A stretch of DNA of 64,000 bases from Chloroflexota bacterium (GCA_958295775.1 CATQHC010000003.1:248001-312000); one strand, 5' to 3'; positions 49,650 through 60,276 are shown, counted from the first letter of the stretch. Program-made: numbers and translations. The notes: generated from the sequence alone by a model not told the origin.

Positions 49650-50232
49650 GATGGTGCTCCCTTGTGTGTTGTCTTAGACGTGGGTTTGCTCCTGCCTCAT
49701 TGCGAGAGGCGTAGCGCAATCCACCTTGCTGTGTTTTCATTCTACGCAATTCTTCGCGCGACTCACGTCTTCACGCGACTCACGCGGACCTTCTCTCTCT
49801 ATCACGGACAATGCAGATAGGTCCTCTCTCGTCAAGCTTCGAGACCCCGCAAGATCATAGCGCGGGGGCTTGTCCCCCGCCTCTTGCAGCGGGGCGCGAT
49901 CGCTGTGCCACGCGCACGGCAGAGAAAGAATGTTGCGTAATCCTCCGGCGCTCCCAATAGCCAGCTCTCTGGATTCCGCCGGAATGACGGTCGTTGCAAC
50001 TGAATTTCGGCCAAGTGACCCCGCTGACTAAGATTTGTCAATAACTGTGGGAGCCGGTCTTCCTTTTGGTGGTGATGCAGATTCAAACCAAAGGCAAAGA
50101 TTCTATGCTCCCCGCTGTATGCAAAAAAACGGTCGCACACACAGTGCGATTGGCGCAGAGCAACGACCTCACGAGACCCTTGCTTCCTGACTTTACTTGC
50201 GCATCACAGCACCGGCTCTTGCGAGTTTCGCC
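49650..50232. other. 583-base gene-free stretch
   Basis: Between copA's stop and the YHS gene. It contains a family B hairpin at 49858-49881 and a GCCGGAATGACGG stretch like family E-linked sequence near 49978. No gene or RNA is recognised. Confidence 0.45.
49858..49881. repeat. Dispersed GC-rich hairpin, family B, copy 4
   Basis: GCGGGGG and CCCCCGC pair around CTTGT, a perfect copy of the family core. Confidence 0.75.
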
Positions 50233-52707
50233 TCAGAACCGCCGCAGACGGAGGGAATTCGTGACCACCGAGACCGAAGAAAACGCCATTGCCGCCGCGG
50301 CCAGCATCGGATTCAACATCGTGCCGAGGAAGGGATATAACACGCCCGCCGCAACCGGGATGAGCAGCACGTTATAGCCAAACGCCCAACCGAGATTCTG
50401 CCTGATAGTCCGGCGTGTCGCGCGGGAGAGCGCGAATGCAGTCGCGAGGGCGCCGAGGTCATTGCCGACGAGCGTTATGTCTGCTGCCTCCAACGCCACG
50501 TCCGCGCCGGCCCCCAGCGCGATGCCGACGTCCGCACGGGCCAGCGCCGGCGCATCGTTGATGCCGTCCCCAACCATGGCGACGACTTCTCCTGCCTCTT
50601 GGCGTTGCTGGATCGCCGCCGCCTTCTGTCCCGGCATGACCTCAGCCGAGACATCCTTAATCCCGACCTGACTGGCAATCGTCTTTGCCGCGCGCTCCGC
50701 GTCGCCAGTGAGCATTACCACCGCGAGTCCCCGTGCCCGCAGCGATTCTACCGCCGCCGCAGCGCCTGCCTTGAGGGTATCAGCCACCCCAATCACACCG
50801 GCCACAGCGCCATCCACAGCCACGAATAAAGCAGTCTTACCCTGATCGTTTAGTGCTTGTGCGCGCGCCGCGACGGCAGCGAGCTCTGCTGGATCGACGC
50901 CGCTCTCATCCATATAGGCTCGATTGCCTATTCTCACCAAATTGCCTGCCACTGCGGCGCGAATGCCGCGGCCCGGCGCGGCAATGAAATCGGTGACCGC
51001 AGGGAGCGAAAGTCCTCTTGCTACTGCCGCCCGCACTACGGCTTGGCTTAACGGATGCTCGCTGGCTTGTTCCGCTGCCGCGGCAAGCCGCAGCACTTCA
51101 GCTTCTGACAAGCCGCCGGCAATCACATCCGTGACTTCCGGCTTGCCTTGCGTAAGCGTACCGGTCTTATCGAGCACCACCGTAGCCACCTGGTGGAGAC
51201 GCTCGAGCGCTTCCGCATCCCGCACCAGCACGCCCTTGGCCGCACCGGCGCCCATGGCGACCATAACGGCCGTCGGCGTCGCCAGTCCCAGCGCACACGG
51301 ACATGCGATGATGAGCACCGCCACAAAGGCCAGCAGCGCCCGCGTGAAGGCCGGCTCTGGACCGACGAAATACCACACGAGAAAGGCGAGCAACGCAACC
51401 GCGAACACCGCCGGCACGAAATAGGCGGCAATGCGGTCCGCCAGCCGCTGCAACGGCGCCTTGGAGCCCTGGGCTTCCTGGATCATGCGCGCGATCCGCG
51501 CGAGCGCCGTATCCTTTCCGATGCGGGTCGCACGGAAGGTGAAAGCGCCCGTGGTATTCAGCGCGCCACCAACCACCTCAGCGCCCGGCCCTTTTTCCAC
51601 CGGCAAACTCTCGCCGGTGAGCATGGACTCATCGACGGCGCTCTGACCTTCGATGACAACGCCGTCCACGGGTACGCGCTCCCCCGGCCGCACTTGGACG
51701 GAGTCGCCTACCACTACCGTCGCGAGCGGCACTTCCCGAGAACTCCCGTCGCGGACAACGTGCGCTGTCTGGGGCCGCCAATCCATCAATGCGCGGATGG
51801 CGGCAGCCGTGTGGTGCTTCGCGCGCCCCTCGAGGTAGCGCCCCAGCAGAATGAGCGTAATGATCACCGCCGCTGTATCAAAGTAGAGTGGGACCTCACC
51901 ACTCACCGCTTGACCGGCAAGAAGCTCAGGGGTCAGCACTGCCGCTACGCTGTAGAAGTAGGCCGCGCTGGTACCAGTGACGATCAGTGAATTCATGTCG
52001 AAGTTGAGGTGCCTCAATGTGGCCCACGCGCCGCGGTAGAAACGCCAGCCTGCCCAGAACTGCACCGGCGTCGCCAGCGCCCAGAGCACAAACGGATTCT
52101 CTATCACGGAGCCCCGCACAAAAGGCAGGATCTGCCCACCCATACTGCCAAGCAGGATCGCAAGCGAGAGAGCCAGAGAGACGCTCAGTTGAACGCGCAT
52201 ACGGCGTTGCTCTGCGCTAGCGGTCCCAGTCCCGGCCTCCCCCTGAGACGCAGCCGGCTCTTGTACTTGACCTGCCACCGTGTACCCGGCAGCGACAACT
52301 GACTCTTTGAGCGCAGACTCGTCGGACACGTCAGGCAGATAGGAGATGAGGATTCGCTCTGCCGCCAAGTTGACGTTCGCGCGCAGGACTCCCGGCACGG
52401 CGTGGAGGGCCGCTTCCATGCGGCTGACCGCTGAGGCATCCTGCATGCCGCTCACGCGCAGGGCGAGCTTCGCGACGCCTGGCGCGTAGCCCGCATCAGT
52501 CACGGCATTGGCGACAGCAGCGGGTGTAACCTGTGCCGGATCATAGGTTATCTGAGCCCGTTCGGTCGCCAGATTTACCGCGGCCGCGCGCACACCCGGC
52601 AGGCCCTTCAGGGCCTCCTCGATTCGCCAGACGCAGGCGGCGCACGTCATGCCCTGCACGGCCAGCGAGAATGACTCTGCTTCTTGTGTTTGTTCAATGG
52701 TCGCCAT
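50233..52707 (-). CDS. copA: Copper-exporting P1B-type ATPase
   Basis: An 824-residue heavy-metal ATPase. HMA1 near 12-75 has the intact GMTCAAC site (Cys22/Cys25); HMA2 near 82-145 has GMQDASA instead, with no Cys pair. Then come TGES at 364-367 (actuator), CPC at 469-471 in the sixth helix, the phosphorylated DKTGT at 513-517, and [10 protein letters not shown] in the hinge. The last helix contains MAFSSVSVV, the MxxSS of Cu(I) exporters. It exports Cu(I) to the outside. The start is placed at ATG 52707. A promoter with an operator-like sequence lies upstream at 52844-52872. Confidence 0.95.
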   Translation of the reverse strand: MATIEQTQEAESFSLAVQGMTCAACVWRIEEALKGLPGVRAAAVNLATERAQITYDPAQVTPAAVANAVTDAGYAPGVAKLALRVSGMQDASAVSRMEAALHAVPGVLRANVNLAAERILISYLPDVSDESALKESVVAAGYTVAGQVQEPAASQGEAGTGTASAEQRRMRVQLSVSLALSLAILLGSMGGQILPFVRGSVIENPFVLWALATPVQFWAGWRFYRGAWATLRHLNFDMNSLIVTGTSAAYFYSVAAVLTPELLAGQAVSGEVPLYFDTAAVIITLILLGRYLEGRAKHHTAAAIRALMDWRPQTAHVVRDGSSREVPLATVVVGDSVQVRPGERVPVDGVVIEGQSAVDESMLTGESLPVEKGPGAEVVGGALNTTGAFTFRATRIGKDTALARIARMIQEAQGSKAPLQRLADRIAAYFVPAVFAVALLAFLVWYFVGPEPAFTRALLAFVAVLIIACPCALGLATPTAVMVAMGAGAAKGVLVRDAEALERLHQVATVVLDKTGTLTQGKPEVTDVIAGGLSEAEVLRLAAAAEQASEHPLSQAVVRAAVARGLSLPAVTDFIAAPGRGIRAAVAGNLVRIGNRAYMDESGVDPAELAAVAARAQALNDQGKTALFVAVDGAVAGVIGVADTLKAGAAAAVESLRARGLAVVMLTGDAERAAKTIASQVGIKDVSAEVMPGQKAAAIQQRQEAGEVVAMVGDGINDAPALARADVGIALGAGADVALEAADITLVGNDLGALATAFALSRATRRTIRQNLGWAFGYNVLLIPVAAGVLYPFLGTMLNPMLAAAAMAFSSVSVVTNSLRLRRF

Positions 52708-52843
52708 AGACTGGATATCTCTTGGTCGCGAGCGCCCTACCTTCAGCCGGCCAAACACGTGTGCTTAGGTCTTTGCCGTCTGCGCGCAGCCACGCCGAAA
52801 CGATACTGCTTGCGCGCACAGGCCGATTCTTCCCTACACCCAT

Positions 52844-52872
52844 ATACTACTGGGGGGTATCAAGACGGTCAA
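52844..52872 (-). promoter_or_regulatory. copA promoter with CsoR-like operator between -35 and -10
   Basis: On the minus strand TTGACC (52872-52867) and TAGTAT (52849-52844) are 17 bases apart. The spacer and -10 contain ATACCCCCCAGTAGTAT (52860-52844), an ATAC...GTAT element with a run of C, like CsoR-type copper operators. A CsoR or MerR-like regulator is expected, but none is in the window. Confidence 0.6.
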
Positions 52873-52904
52873 GACGTGTAGCAGGATTTGAACCGAGACG
52901 CGCG

Positions 52905-52937
52905 CCGTACATGCTTCGACAAGCTCAGCACGAACGG
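52905..52937. repeat. Dispersed inverted repeat, family C, copy 5
   Basis: CCGTACATGCTTCGAC, AAGCTCAGCACGAACGG, the usual family core, 33 bases upstream of the copA promoter. Confidence 0.65.
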
Positions 52938-53079
52938 TGCGTAAGCGGTGTGTCTACCCAAAGTCACACTTTCTCCAGTTTTCTCAAGCCGGGTACGTCT
53001 GCGCTCGCTAGACCCTTTGCAGGAGTGAGGCGATTTCTTGGGGAGGCATCACCCACGCGAGCAGACGATCAGACGAAAA

Positions 53080-53106
53080 GAGAGGGAACTCTTGGCGTTC
53101 CCTCTC
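53080..53106 (-). terminator. Terminator of the Gfo/Idh/MocA gene
   Basis: GAGAGGGAAC and GTTCCCTCTC form a perfect 10-base stem with a 7-base loop. On the minus strand it is followed by TTTTCG. It lies 33 bases after the stop at 53139. Confidence 0.8.
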
Positions 53107-53138
53107 CAAATTCAAGACTTTGGGTCAGTTCTGCAGGA

Positions 53139-54161
53139 TTAAGCAGGCAGAATGGGCAGATTCACCGTCACGCCGGTCTGCACGGCGATCTTGCCCGCCT
53201 CCAGGATTTCCTGGCCGTCCCGGTTGAAGGCGGGGTCGCACGGCGTCTCGATGGCCGTGCCGTTCTGTAGAGCGTGCACGAAGTACGCCGGGCCGTTCTG
53301 CATGTGCGGCTCAGTCAGCGGCGGCACGTCGATGATGTCGCCGTCTGGGTTCTCCTGCGTGCAGTGTTTGAGCTGTTCTCTGCCTACCATGGTCACACTG
53401 CCTTCCGTGCCGTTAATGACCGGCCCGTGGATCGGCTCCGGGCCAAAGCGGGTCCAGGTGGCCTGGCTGACGCAGAGGGCGTCGTCATAGCGCAGCAGCA
53501 GTACGGCATTGTCTTCGGACCTTACCGGCTTCACCAGGGTATCGGCCATGCCGCAGACCTGGCGGGGCTGCTTGCCGAGAATCCACGTAAAGACATTGGC
53601 CGCATAGCAGCAGTAGTCCAGCAACACGCCGCCGCCGTCCTGCGGGCGGTACCACCATGTATCAAGAGCGCCGGTGGGCCCCATGTGTCCGCCCCGGAAC
53701 GCGATCTGAAAGACCTGCCCCAGCGCACCGGACTGGGCGATCTCGCGCGCCCGCCGCAAGGCCGGACCCCACGCTGTGGGAAAGTTGATCATCAACGTGA
53801 CGCCATGCTGCTCGCAGGCCGCTATCATGCGGTCGGCATCGGACAGGCTCGCCGCAAACGGCTTTTCCAGCATGATGTGAATGCCGCGCTGCGCCAGCGC
53901 CTCCACATACTTCACGTGATCGGCGTTAGTGGAGCATATGATCGCCGCGTCCGGCTGGCGCTCGTCCAGCAGCTTCTCATAGTCGGCAAAGACCATGTCG
54001 TCGTCGAATTCGTTACGCTCTTTGGTGAGGACGCGGCGTTCCGGGTCCGGATCGGCGAAACCGACGAATTCGGCTCCAGCCAGCTCTTGCGTCTGCCTGA
54101 TCAGACTGTGTATATGGGGGTGTGCCGACTCGAGGGCGACGACCTTGACTTTCCCTGCCAT
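53139..54161 (-). CDS. Gfo/Idh/MocA-family oxidoreductase
   Basis: A 340-residue NAD(P)-dependent dehydrogenase-like protein. The N-terminal Rossmann part lacks the classic GxGxxG (VVALESAHPHIHSLIRQ), but AAIICSTNADHVKYVEALAQRG and IHIMLEKPFAASLSDADRM (the EKP motif with catalytic Lys) are clear. The C-terminal domain has GGVLLDYCCYAANVFTWI. Most members act on sugars or inositols; the odd N-terminus may mean a changed cofactor site. A terminator follows at 53080-53106. It is monocistronic. Confidence 0.9.
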   Translation of the reverse strand: MAGKVKVVALESAHPHIHSLIRQTQELAGAEFVGFADPDPERRVLTKERNEFDDDMVFADYEKLLDERQPDAAIICSTNADHVKYVEALAQRGIHIMLEKPFAASLSDADRMIAACEQHGVTLMINFPTAWGPALRRAREIAQSGALGQVFQIAFRGGHMGPTGALDTWWYRPQDGGGVLLDYCCYAANVFTWILGKQPRQVCGMADTLVKPVRSEDNAVLLLRYDDALCVSQATWTRFGPEPIHGPVINGTEGSVTMVGREQLKHCTQENPDGDIIDVPPLTEPHMQNGPAYFVHALQNGTAIETPCDPAFNRDGQEILEAGKIAVQTGVTVNLPILPA

Positions 54162-54412
54162 TGCAAACTCCTTCTCAGGTTAATGGCCGTTTTCTGTGCT
54201 ATACTGCGACTGTAGTAGGCGGGCGCTCCGTAGGCGGTTGCTGCATCCAAGCAGAGCGTACGACCATGTTGACTTATCTGTCGAGTAGCATTTCGTCCAT
54301 GATGATGACACGGTTACCCAGGGATGGCAACTCGCGCCCGTGCTGCACCCATGTCTCTGGAGCGAGTTTTGCAATGGCTTGAAGACGCTAGTGATGGAAT
54401 CAGGAGGTTAGC

Positions 54413-55360
54413 GTGGCAAACACATTGAAGAATGCGGATACTCAAGCAAAAGTGGCTATGTGGTCGGTCGTTTCGCTGGCCCTCATACACATCCTATGGG
54501 GAGCAGTGGTGCGGGCGACGGGATCGGGCCTCGGTTGTCCCGATTGGCCGCTCTGCTCAGGGCAGGTGATTCCGCCCTTCGAAACCGCAGCGGTTATTGA
54601 GTTTGTCCATCGCTTCCTGGCGTTGCTCTTGACCGTTGGCGTGGTCTGGGTGCTGGTCAAGGCGTGGTTCGGCCAAGGCCGCTTGCGACAAATACGTCCC
54701 ACGGTGCTTGTGTTCTCAGTCTTGATTGTTGTACAAATTGCCCTCGGCGCGGTGACGGTGCTCACAGAACTGCCGGCTCTGCTCGTCGGTTCTCATCTCA
54801 CGATCTCCATGCTCTTTGTCTCAGCGACGGTGCTGGGCGCGGTGCAGGTGCAGAATCAGTCGCTCAGCGTGAGCGCACTTCCTAAGTGGCGCGGCATTGC
54901 TGCGCTCTTCGCGGGATTGCTCGTCGTAGTTTCCGGCGCCTTTGTGGTCGGCCTGGCGGCAGGCGTAGCCTGCCAGGGCTATTTGAGTTGCGACGGCGGC
55001 AGCGGCTTCTCCCGCATGCTGGTAGAAGTCCACATGGGACACCGCTACGCCGCTTATGTATTCGCGATTGCGCTCGCGCTGGTCGCGGGGTGGCGTTTGC
55101 GCGTGGATCACGGCGGATCGAAGTGGCTTGGCGTCCTCGCAATTGCACTCTTGGCGCTGCAGATAACTATCGGCTTTGCCCAGGTGCGCATGGGACTGCC
55201 GGATACGCTGCGGGTCGGCCATGTGTTTACGGCGTCCTTGATCATGGCGACTGCCACGGCCCTCTTCTTCTGGCCGGTAACTCGCCAGGCTGATCAAACG
55301 CAGGAAATCTCCGCTCCCGTCACGTCGCCTTCGGAGTCTGCTGCGCCAGATCCGGCGTAA
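54413..55360 (+). CDS. ctaA: Haem A synthase (COX15/CtaA family)
   Basis: A 315-residue, eight-helix membrane protein. WGAVVRATGSGLGCPDWPLC near 29-48, EFVHRFLALLLT near 65 and two further His segments (EVHMGHRYAAYVFA, LRVGHVFTA) provide the four haem-binding His of CtaA. The Cys pair GLGC...PLC is retained, and VACQGYLSC supplies another pair. It makes haem A for cytochrome oxidase, so aerobic respiration is implied; the ctaB and cox genes are not in the window. GTG 54413 has AGGAGG about five bases upstream. Confidence 0.95.
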   Translation: MANTLKNADTQAKVAMWSVVSLALIHILWGAVVRATGSGLGCPDWPLCSGQVIPPFETAAVIEFVHRFLALLLTVGVVWVLVKAWFGQGRLRQIRPTVLVFSVLIVVQIALGAVTVLTELPALLVGSHLTISMLFVSATVLGAVQVQNQSLSVSALPKWRGIAALFAGLLVVVSGAFVVGLAAGVACQGYLSCDGGSGFSRMLVEVHMGHRYAAYVFAIALALVAGWRLRVDHGGSKWLGVLAIALLALQITIGFAQVRMGLPDTLRVGHVFTASLIMATATALFFWPVTRQADQTQEISAPVTSPSESAAPDPA

Positions 55361-55816
55361 ACAGACGGACTGTGCCCGGCAACTGACAGGTGTGCTGGGC
55401 GTCAGACTGAAAGCTCTCTATAGACCGGCGCTGACGTGGCGCGAGTTGCGATTGACTAGGAAGCGCCTGCTGCGGCCCCTAACACCCACAACGCATTCCT
55501 CCGGTAGCGCAGGTTTGCAAACCTGCGCTCCTCCTAGCGGCAAAACCCAGGCAGCACAGTCTCATCACTTCATGACGAGACTGTGCTTCTGTTCCACGCG
55601 CCTGCGCGCATGGGAACTCAAAGGTACTATGCCGTCTCCCGCTTACCCGGCGGATGGGTTTTTCTCCCACGCCTCGCACTGCCTGCGGCCAATAGAATTG
55701 AATTGGCGAGGGAATCAAAAGATATAGGCGTCCAGATTCCCTTACTTGACAGAACGAGCCCCCGTGCCTAACACGGGGGCTCATTTACGCCGTGTGAAGT
55801 GACTATGCGATAGAGC
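55361..55816. other. 456-base gene-free stretch
   Basis: Between convergent genes. It holds the hairpin at 55757-55781 and CGCAGGTTTGCAAACCTGCG, a perfect 20-base palindrome at about 55508-55527. No gene is seen. Confidence 0.5.
55757..55781 (-). terminator. Hairpin terminator of the DM13 gene
   Basis: AGCCCCCGTG and CACGGGGGCT form a perfect 10-base stem with a 5-base loop, 36 bases after the DM13 stop. The T-run is weak on either strand; it may serve both sides. Confidence 0.6.
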
Positions 55817-56434
55817 TCAACTTTCGCTGCTCAGCGTTGCCGTTGAGAACACCACGTGGAACGGCTTGCAGTAGATCACGATGCTCTTGACAGTATCTAC
55901 TGTGATATTGGCCCCAATCTCGTAGTTCTGGCTGCCCACGTTGCCCTTGAGGCCCCCAAGGTCGACGTACCCATCCGCCTCTAGATCGTTCCGGTTGACG
56001 GGTTCAGCGTGGTTCGCCAGCAACACGTGCAATTGTGGGCCGTTGGTAACGCGGAAGTCCTCGAAGCGCAGCAGGTGCGTACCATCCGCCAAGCGGTAGA
56101 GCGTTACCGTGCCGGCGCCTTGATGGAATTCGTCCGCGTCCTGGAACTGGCCTTCTGCGACGACCACCGGTTTGGCGTCATCCGCCATCTCCGGCATGTC
56201 CTCTTCCATCTCCTTGTCCGGCATCTTGGCCGCCGCGTCCATCACGTCCGCGGCCACCTTCTCGCGCTCGTCTTCGGACATATTCTCCATTTCTTCCGCG
56301 GTTGGAATCTCGAAGGGCAACTCTTCTTCGACGACCTGGTCTAGGAATAAGGGCGACACCAGCCACCAACCTGCCGTTCCACCGACCACAACCACAATCA
56401 AGCCTATTGCAATCAACAATGCACGCTTATTCAC
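55817..56434 (-). CDS. Membrane-anchored DM13-domain protein
   Basis: A 205-residue protein. Residues ~5-28 (LLIAIGLIVVVVGGTAGWWL) form a signal anchor; ~40-95 is an acidic, helix-rich linker; ~100-205 is a DM13 domain (GQFQDADEFHQGAGTVTLYRL, then FRVTNGPQLHVLLANH, and IVIYCKPFHVVFSTATL). The Cys in IVIYC is the residue proposed to bind haem or take part in electron transfer in DM13 proteins. It would act outside the membrane. GTG 56434 has AAGGAG eight bases upstream. It is monocistronic with a terminator after it. Confidence 0.88.
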   Translation of the reverse strand: MNKRALLIAIGLIVVVVGGTAGWWLVSPLFLDQVVEEELPFEIPTAEEMENMSEDEREKVAADVMDAAAKMPDKEMEEDMPEMADDAKPVVVAEGQFQDADEFHQGAGTVTLYRLADGTHLLRFEDFRVTNGPQLHVLLANHAEPVNRNDLEADGYVDLGGLKGNVGSQNYEIGANITVDTVKSIVIYCKPFHVVFSTATLSSES

Positions 56435-56746
56435 GACTCCTACTCCTTTGTAGCGGCACATTCAGCCCTTAGTTACATATTAGCACCTGTACCTGAAGAA
56501 CAGACTCTCCCCGTAGACTTTACATTGGGCTGAAACCCCGGCAATATATGTCGCTCATGCTAGTCTTTGCACCGGAAAAAGGTGTGCTGTATTGCGACTA
56601 AAGTAAGAAACGGGGTCTCATTCTGCCGGCAACAAAGTGCAGAGTTCGCGGTCGGCAAGAGACCGTCCGAGCCAGAGTCATGCGCCAGCAATGAACAAAC
56701 CCCTCCACTCCAGAGGGGCTGTCCATGGAATCTGTAGGATTGGCTT
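56435..56746. other. 312-base intergenic region
   Basis: It holds the groEL terminator at 56700-56718 and the DM13 promoter region. No gene or repeat copy is seen. Confidence 0.5.
56700..56718 (-). terminator. groEL terminator
   Basis: CCCCTC and GAGGGG close a 7-base loop; on the minus strand the stem is followed by TTTGTTC. It lies 28 bases after the groEL stop. Confidence 0.7.
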
Positions 56747-58369
56747 CTAGTATTCGGGTGTTCCCTCGACAACGACATCCTCTTTCGGTATGTCGGCGAC
56801 GAGCGCCTCAGTCGTGAGCACCATCGAGGCTACCGAAGTCGCATTCTCCACCGCCGAGCGTGTCACCTTCAGCGGATCGATAATGCCTGCCTCGATCATG
56901 TCAACATACTCACCGGTGAGTATGTTGAAGCCAATGTTCTTATTGCGACGGTTCTTTGCCAGGCGCTGGACTTCCTGCGAAATCACCGCCTCGTCCAGGC
57001 CGGCATTCCGCGCAATCCGCTTGAGCGGCGCCTGCAAGGCCGCGCGCATTACCGGTATCGCAGCCGCCTCATCACCCTTTAGCTTCAACCTGTCCAACCC
57101 AGACATCGCGTTTATGAGGGCAACGCCGCCACCGGGTACAATTCCTTCTTCCACCGCGGCGCGCGTGGCAGACAGCGCATCGTCCACGCGGTCTCTTCGC
57201 TCTTTCATTTCAATCTCGGTAGCTGCACCCACGTGGACGATGGCCACCCCACCGGAGAGCTTGGCTATGCGTTCTTCAAGCTTCTCACGGTCGAAATCGG
57301 GTGCGCCGTCGCGCAGGCGCGACTTGATCTGGTTGATGCGGGCAGCGATTTCATCAGTATCGCCGTGGCCCTCGATAATTGCTGTCGTGTCCTTGCTGGA
57401 GACGACACGCCTTGCGCGGCCAAGGTCCGCCACTTCCACCTCGTCAAGCCGCTTGCCGGCTTCTTCCGAGATCAACTGGCCGCCGGTGACGATCGCAATG
57501 TCCCGCAACGTTTCCTTGCGGCGGTCGCCGAAGCCGGGGACCTTGACAGCAATACAGTTTAAAATGCCCCGCGACTTGTTGGTGACGAGCATTGCTAGGG
57601 CGTTGGCATCCATCTCCAAGGCAATGATTGCCAGGTTCTTCTCACCGCTCTGCACCATGCGCTCCAACAGCGGCAGGATTTCTTCCAGCGCTTCAATCTT
57701 TTGATCGGTAATCAGGATGAACGGGTCTTCGACTTCCGCGACCATGCGCGTGGAGTCCGTAACAAAGAATGGCGACAACAGGCCCTGGTCGAATTCCAGA
57801 CCTTCCACATACTCCACCGAGAAGCCAAACCCCTGGCCCTCCTCAACGGTGATGAGACCGTCTCTGCCGACTCTGTCCACAACCTCACCGATGAGTTCGC
57901 CAATTTCAATATCGCCAGCCGAGATGGTGGCAACTTCGGTCACCTGTTCCATGCCGGACACAGGAGTGCCCGACTTTCTCAACTCCTCCACCACAGACCT
58001 GGCCGCGAGCTCCAGACCTCGCTTGAGGATCATGGGATTGGCGCCCGAGACGATGTGACGATGGCCTTCGGTGATAAGCGTGTGGGCAAGCACGGTGGCA
58101 GTAGTGGTGCCATCACCGGCAATGTCATTGGTCTTGCTCGCGGCTTGGACTATGAGCTGAGCGCCCATGTTCTCGAAGTTGTCTACGAGCTCCATTTCCT
58201 TGGCCACGGTGACACCGTCGTGCGTAACGATCGGAAGTTTGTCCTTATGGCTCAGCGCCACATTGCGGCCCTTGGGGCCGAGCGTCGCTTGAACCGTGTC
58301 GGCAACCAGTCCAATGCCGCTCATCAAAGCGTTGCGCGCATCTTCGCTAAAGATTACGTGCTTGGGCAT
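56747..58369 (-). CDS. groEL: Chaperonin GroEL (60 kDa), no adjacent groES
   Basis: A 540-residue chaperonin covering the whole family: [23 protein letters not shown] and [15 protein letters not shown] (ATP site) near 25-90, and [13 protein letters not shown] near 410. The C-terminus ends in VVVEGTPEY instead of the Gly-Gly-Met tail of most GroELs. No groES gene is next to it and no CIRCE operator was seen upstream, so it may be a second, specialised copy. GAGGAG lies nine bases before ATG 58369. Confidence 0.97.
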   Translation of the reverse strand: MPKHVIFSEDARNALMSGIGLVADTVQATLGPKGRNVALSHKDKLPIVTHDGVTVAKEMELVDNFENMGAQLIVQAASKTNDIAGDGTTTATVLAHTLITEGHRHIVSGANPMILKRGLELAARSVVEELRKSGTPVSGMEQVTEVATISAGDIEIGELIGEVVDRVGRDGLITVEEGQGFGFSVEYVEGLEFDQGLLSPFFVTDSTRMVAEVEDPFILITDQKIEALEEILPLLERMVQSGEKNLAIIALEMDANALAMLVTNKSRGILNCIAVKVPGFGDRRKETLRDIAIVTGGQLISEEAGKRLDEVEVADLGRARRVVSSKDTTAIIEGHGDTDEIAARINQIKSRLRDGAPDFDREKLEERIAKLSGGVAIVHVGAATEIEMKERRDRVDDALSATRAAVEEGIVPGGGVALINAMSGLDRLKLKGDEAAAIPVMRAALQAPLKRIARNAGLDEAVISQEVQRLAKNRRNKNIGFNILTGEYVDMIEAGIIDPLKVTRSAVENATSVASMVLTTEALVADIPKEDVVVEGTPEY

Positions 58370-58829
58370 GTATGTAGTCTCCTCATTCAGCAAACGTTGC
58401 TAATACGTACCTGGCAGACTGCCTTCACTCTTGCCAAGTCATCTGTTCTTACTTTCAGCATGTCGAGCGAAAGTGTGCGTAAGCACAGTGATTCACCGTA
58501 CGCTAGCTGCACCTTAATGTCAAATTACCCCAAGAAAGTGCATGAATTGGTGCACATTCTTGCTAAATCGCACCTTTTCGCTGCAAAACAGCTTCAAGTC
58601 ACGCAACAAGCCGAGAGAGTCCCGCTCTTCACTTTGCCGGCGTCGTGAAGCGGCCGCGAGCGGTGGGCTTGCGCACGCAGGCCGGCAATGCGCACAGGCC
58701 GCTGCCGCCCCGCGCCTAAACTCACGTACGTGTACAACACAATCTCCATGAGAAGAGTACAATACGAGGGAACGCAACGCGAGATGGACCGGCCTTGGCA
58801 CCACGTGGGCCGGAAAAGGGAGTAAAACC
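58370..58829. other. 460-base divergent intergenic region
   Basis: It separates groEL from the UxaA-type gene and should hold both promoters. TTGACA on the minus strand lies near 58525-58530 but no good -10 follows. No CIRCE-type inverted repeat, gene or repeat copy is seen. Confidence 0.5.
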
Positions 58830-59999
58830 GTGGCACGTGCACAGACATTTCAAGGCTACCGGCGACCGGACGGTCGCGTGGGTGTGCGGAATCACCTGGC
58901 GATCCTGCCCTCAGTAATCTGTTCGTCAACTGTCGGCCAGCGCATCACGGAGCTGGTGCCAGGCTCGGTAACCACAGTGCATCAATATGGCTGCGGTCAA
59001 CTGGGGGCGGATGCGGATCTCTTTGTGCGCACCATGGTCGGTACCGGCAGCAATCCAAACGTCGGCGCGGTCATTGTGGTGGGACTGGGCTGCGAGACGG
59101 CGGAGGCGCCGCTGATTGCCGAGGGGATCGCCAAAACCGGCAAGCCCGTAGAGCTTATCGTCATTCAAGAGGCCGGCGGCTCCATCAGGACGATTCAACA
59201 GGGCGCGCAATTGGCGCAGAAGCTCTCCGCGAAGCTTTCCACCATGCAGAAGGAAGAATTCCCCCTGTCTGAGCTTGTGCTCGCGACGGAGTGCGGGGGT
59301 TCGGACACCACCAGCGGGCTGTCGAGCAATCCCATTACCGGTGTGGTCTCCGACATGCTGGTTGAGGCCGGCGGCACAGTGATGATTAGCGAGGCCGCGG
59401 AGTTCATCGGCGCTGAGCACATCTTCGCCCAGCGCGCCCGTGAACCGGAAATCGGCGAGCAGCTCATCGCCGTGGTGCGCAAGGCCGAAGAAGACGCGCT
59501 CAAGATGGGCGTTTCCATCCGAGGGGCCAATCCCGCGCCGGGCAACATTCAAGGCGGGCTTACGACAATTGAAGAGAAGTCTCTCGGCTGCATCTACAAG
59601 GGCGGCACGTCAACCTTGGAGGAAGTAATCGGCTACGCTGATTACCCCACCAAGAAGGGGCTGGTGGTGATGGACACGCCGGGCTATGACTCGGAGTCCG
59701 TAACCGGCATGGTGGCCGGTGGTGCGCAGGTGTGCATTTTCACAACCGGCCGCGGCTCGCCGCTGGGCAATCCGATCGCGCCGGTCATCAAAGTGTGCGC
59801 CAATCCACAGACTGTGGAGAAAATGCAGGACAATATCGACTTCTCCGGCGTGCCGGTGTTGGATGGCACCGCCTCGATCCGCGAACTGGGCGAACAGTTG
59901 TTCGATCTCACGCTTGACACTGTCAACGGTCAACTTACGGCCACCGAGATTCTGGGACATCGCGAATTTGCTCCCCACAGAATCGGACCCACGATGTAG
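58830..59999 (+). CDS. UxaA-type dehydratase (altronate/galactarate, C-terminal domain only)
   Basis: A 389-residue protein corresponding to the large C-terminal part of altronate/D-galactarate dehydratases. FQGYRRPDGRVGVRNHLAILPSV opens the domain; VHQYGCGQLGAD, GLGCETAE, ATECGGSD and IFTTGRGSP are conserved, with the Cys residues likely binding iron. The N-terminal SAF domain of UxaA is missing and not encoded next to it; it could be a separate gene elsewhere. The enzyme should dehydrate a sugar acid. GTG 58830 has AAGGGAG about six bases upstream. Confidence 0.92.
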   Translation: MARAQTFQGYRRPDGRVGVRNHLAILPSVICSSTVGQRITELVPGSVTTVHQYGCGQLGADADLFVRTMVGTGSNPNVGAVIVVGLGCETAEAPLIAEGIAKTGKPVELIVIQEAGGSIRTIQQGAQLAQKLSAKLSTMQKEEFPLSELVLATECGGSDTTSGLSSNPITGVVSDMLVEAGGTVMISEAAEFIGAEHIFAQRAREPEIGEQLIAVVRKAEEDALKMGVSIRGANPAPGNIQGGLTTIEEKSLGCIYKGGTSTLEEVIGYADYPTKKGLVVMDTPGYDSESVTGMVAGGAQVCIFTTGRGSPLGNPIAPVIKVCANPQTVEKMQDNIDFSGVPVLDGTASIRELGEQLFDLTLDTVNGQLTATEILGHREFAPHRIGPTM

Positions 60000-60276
60000 G
60001 CGCGTATCCCGTGTACCGCGCCCGCTGCAAAACTGGGGACTTGCGTTCGCGGCCGGAGCGATGCCGCCGGTGTGTTCACCTGCATTCCCTTAGCTCTCTT
60101 GTGGCCATGACTTTAGCGCAACCCTTGTCCGCCCCAAACTTGAGCCGTGTGCCACTGCGCACCGGAGTACGGTGTCAGGGTGACAGCAAAGCGCTTACCG
60201 ACCGTGACACGCATTCGGCTGGGTTCTTGCGCATGGGATATTCCCAATTCCGCTACAACCGGCAAGAAAGAATGGC

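Noticed and set aside
58370-58560. CIRCE heat-shock operator upstream of groEL
   Set aside because: The TTAGCACTC-N9-GAGTGCTAA pattern is not present.
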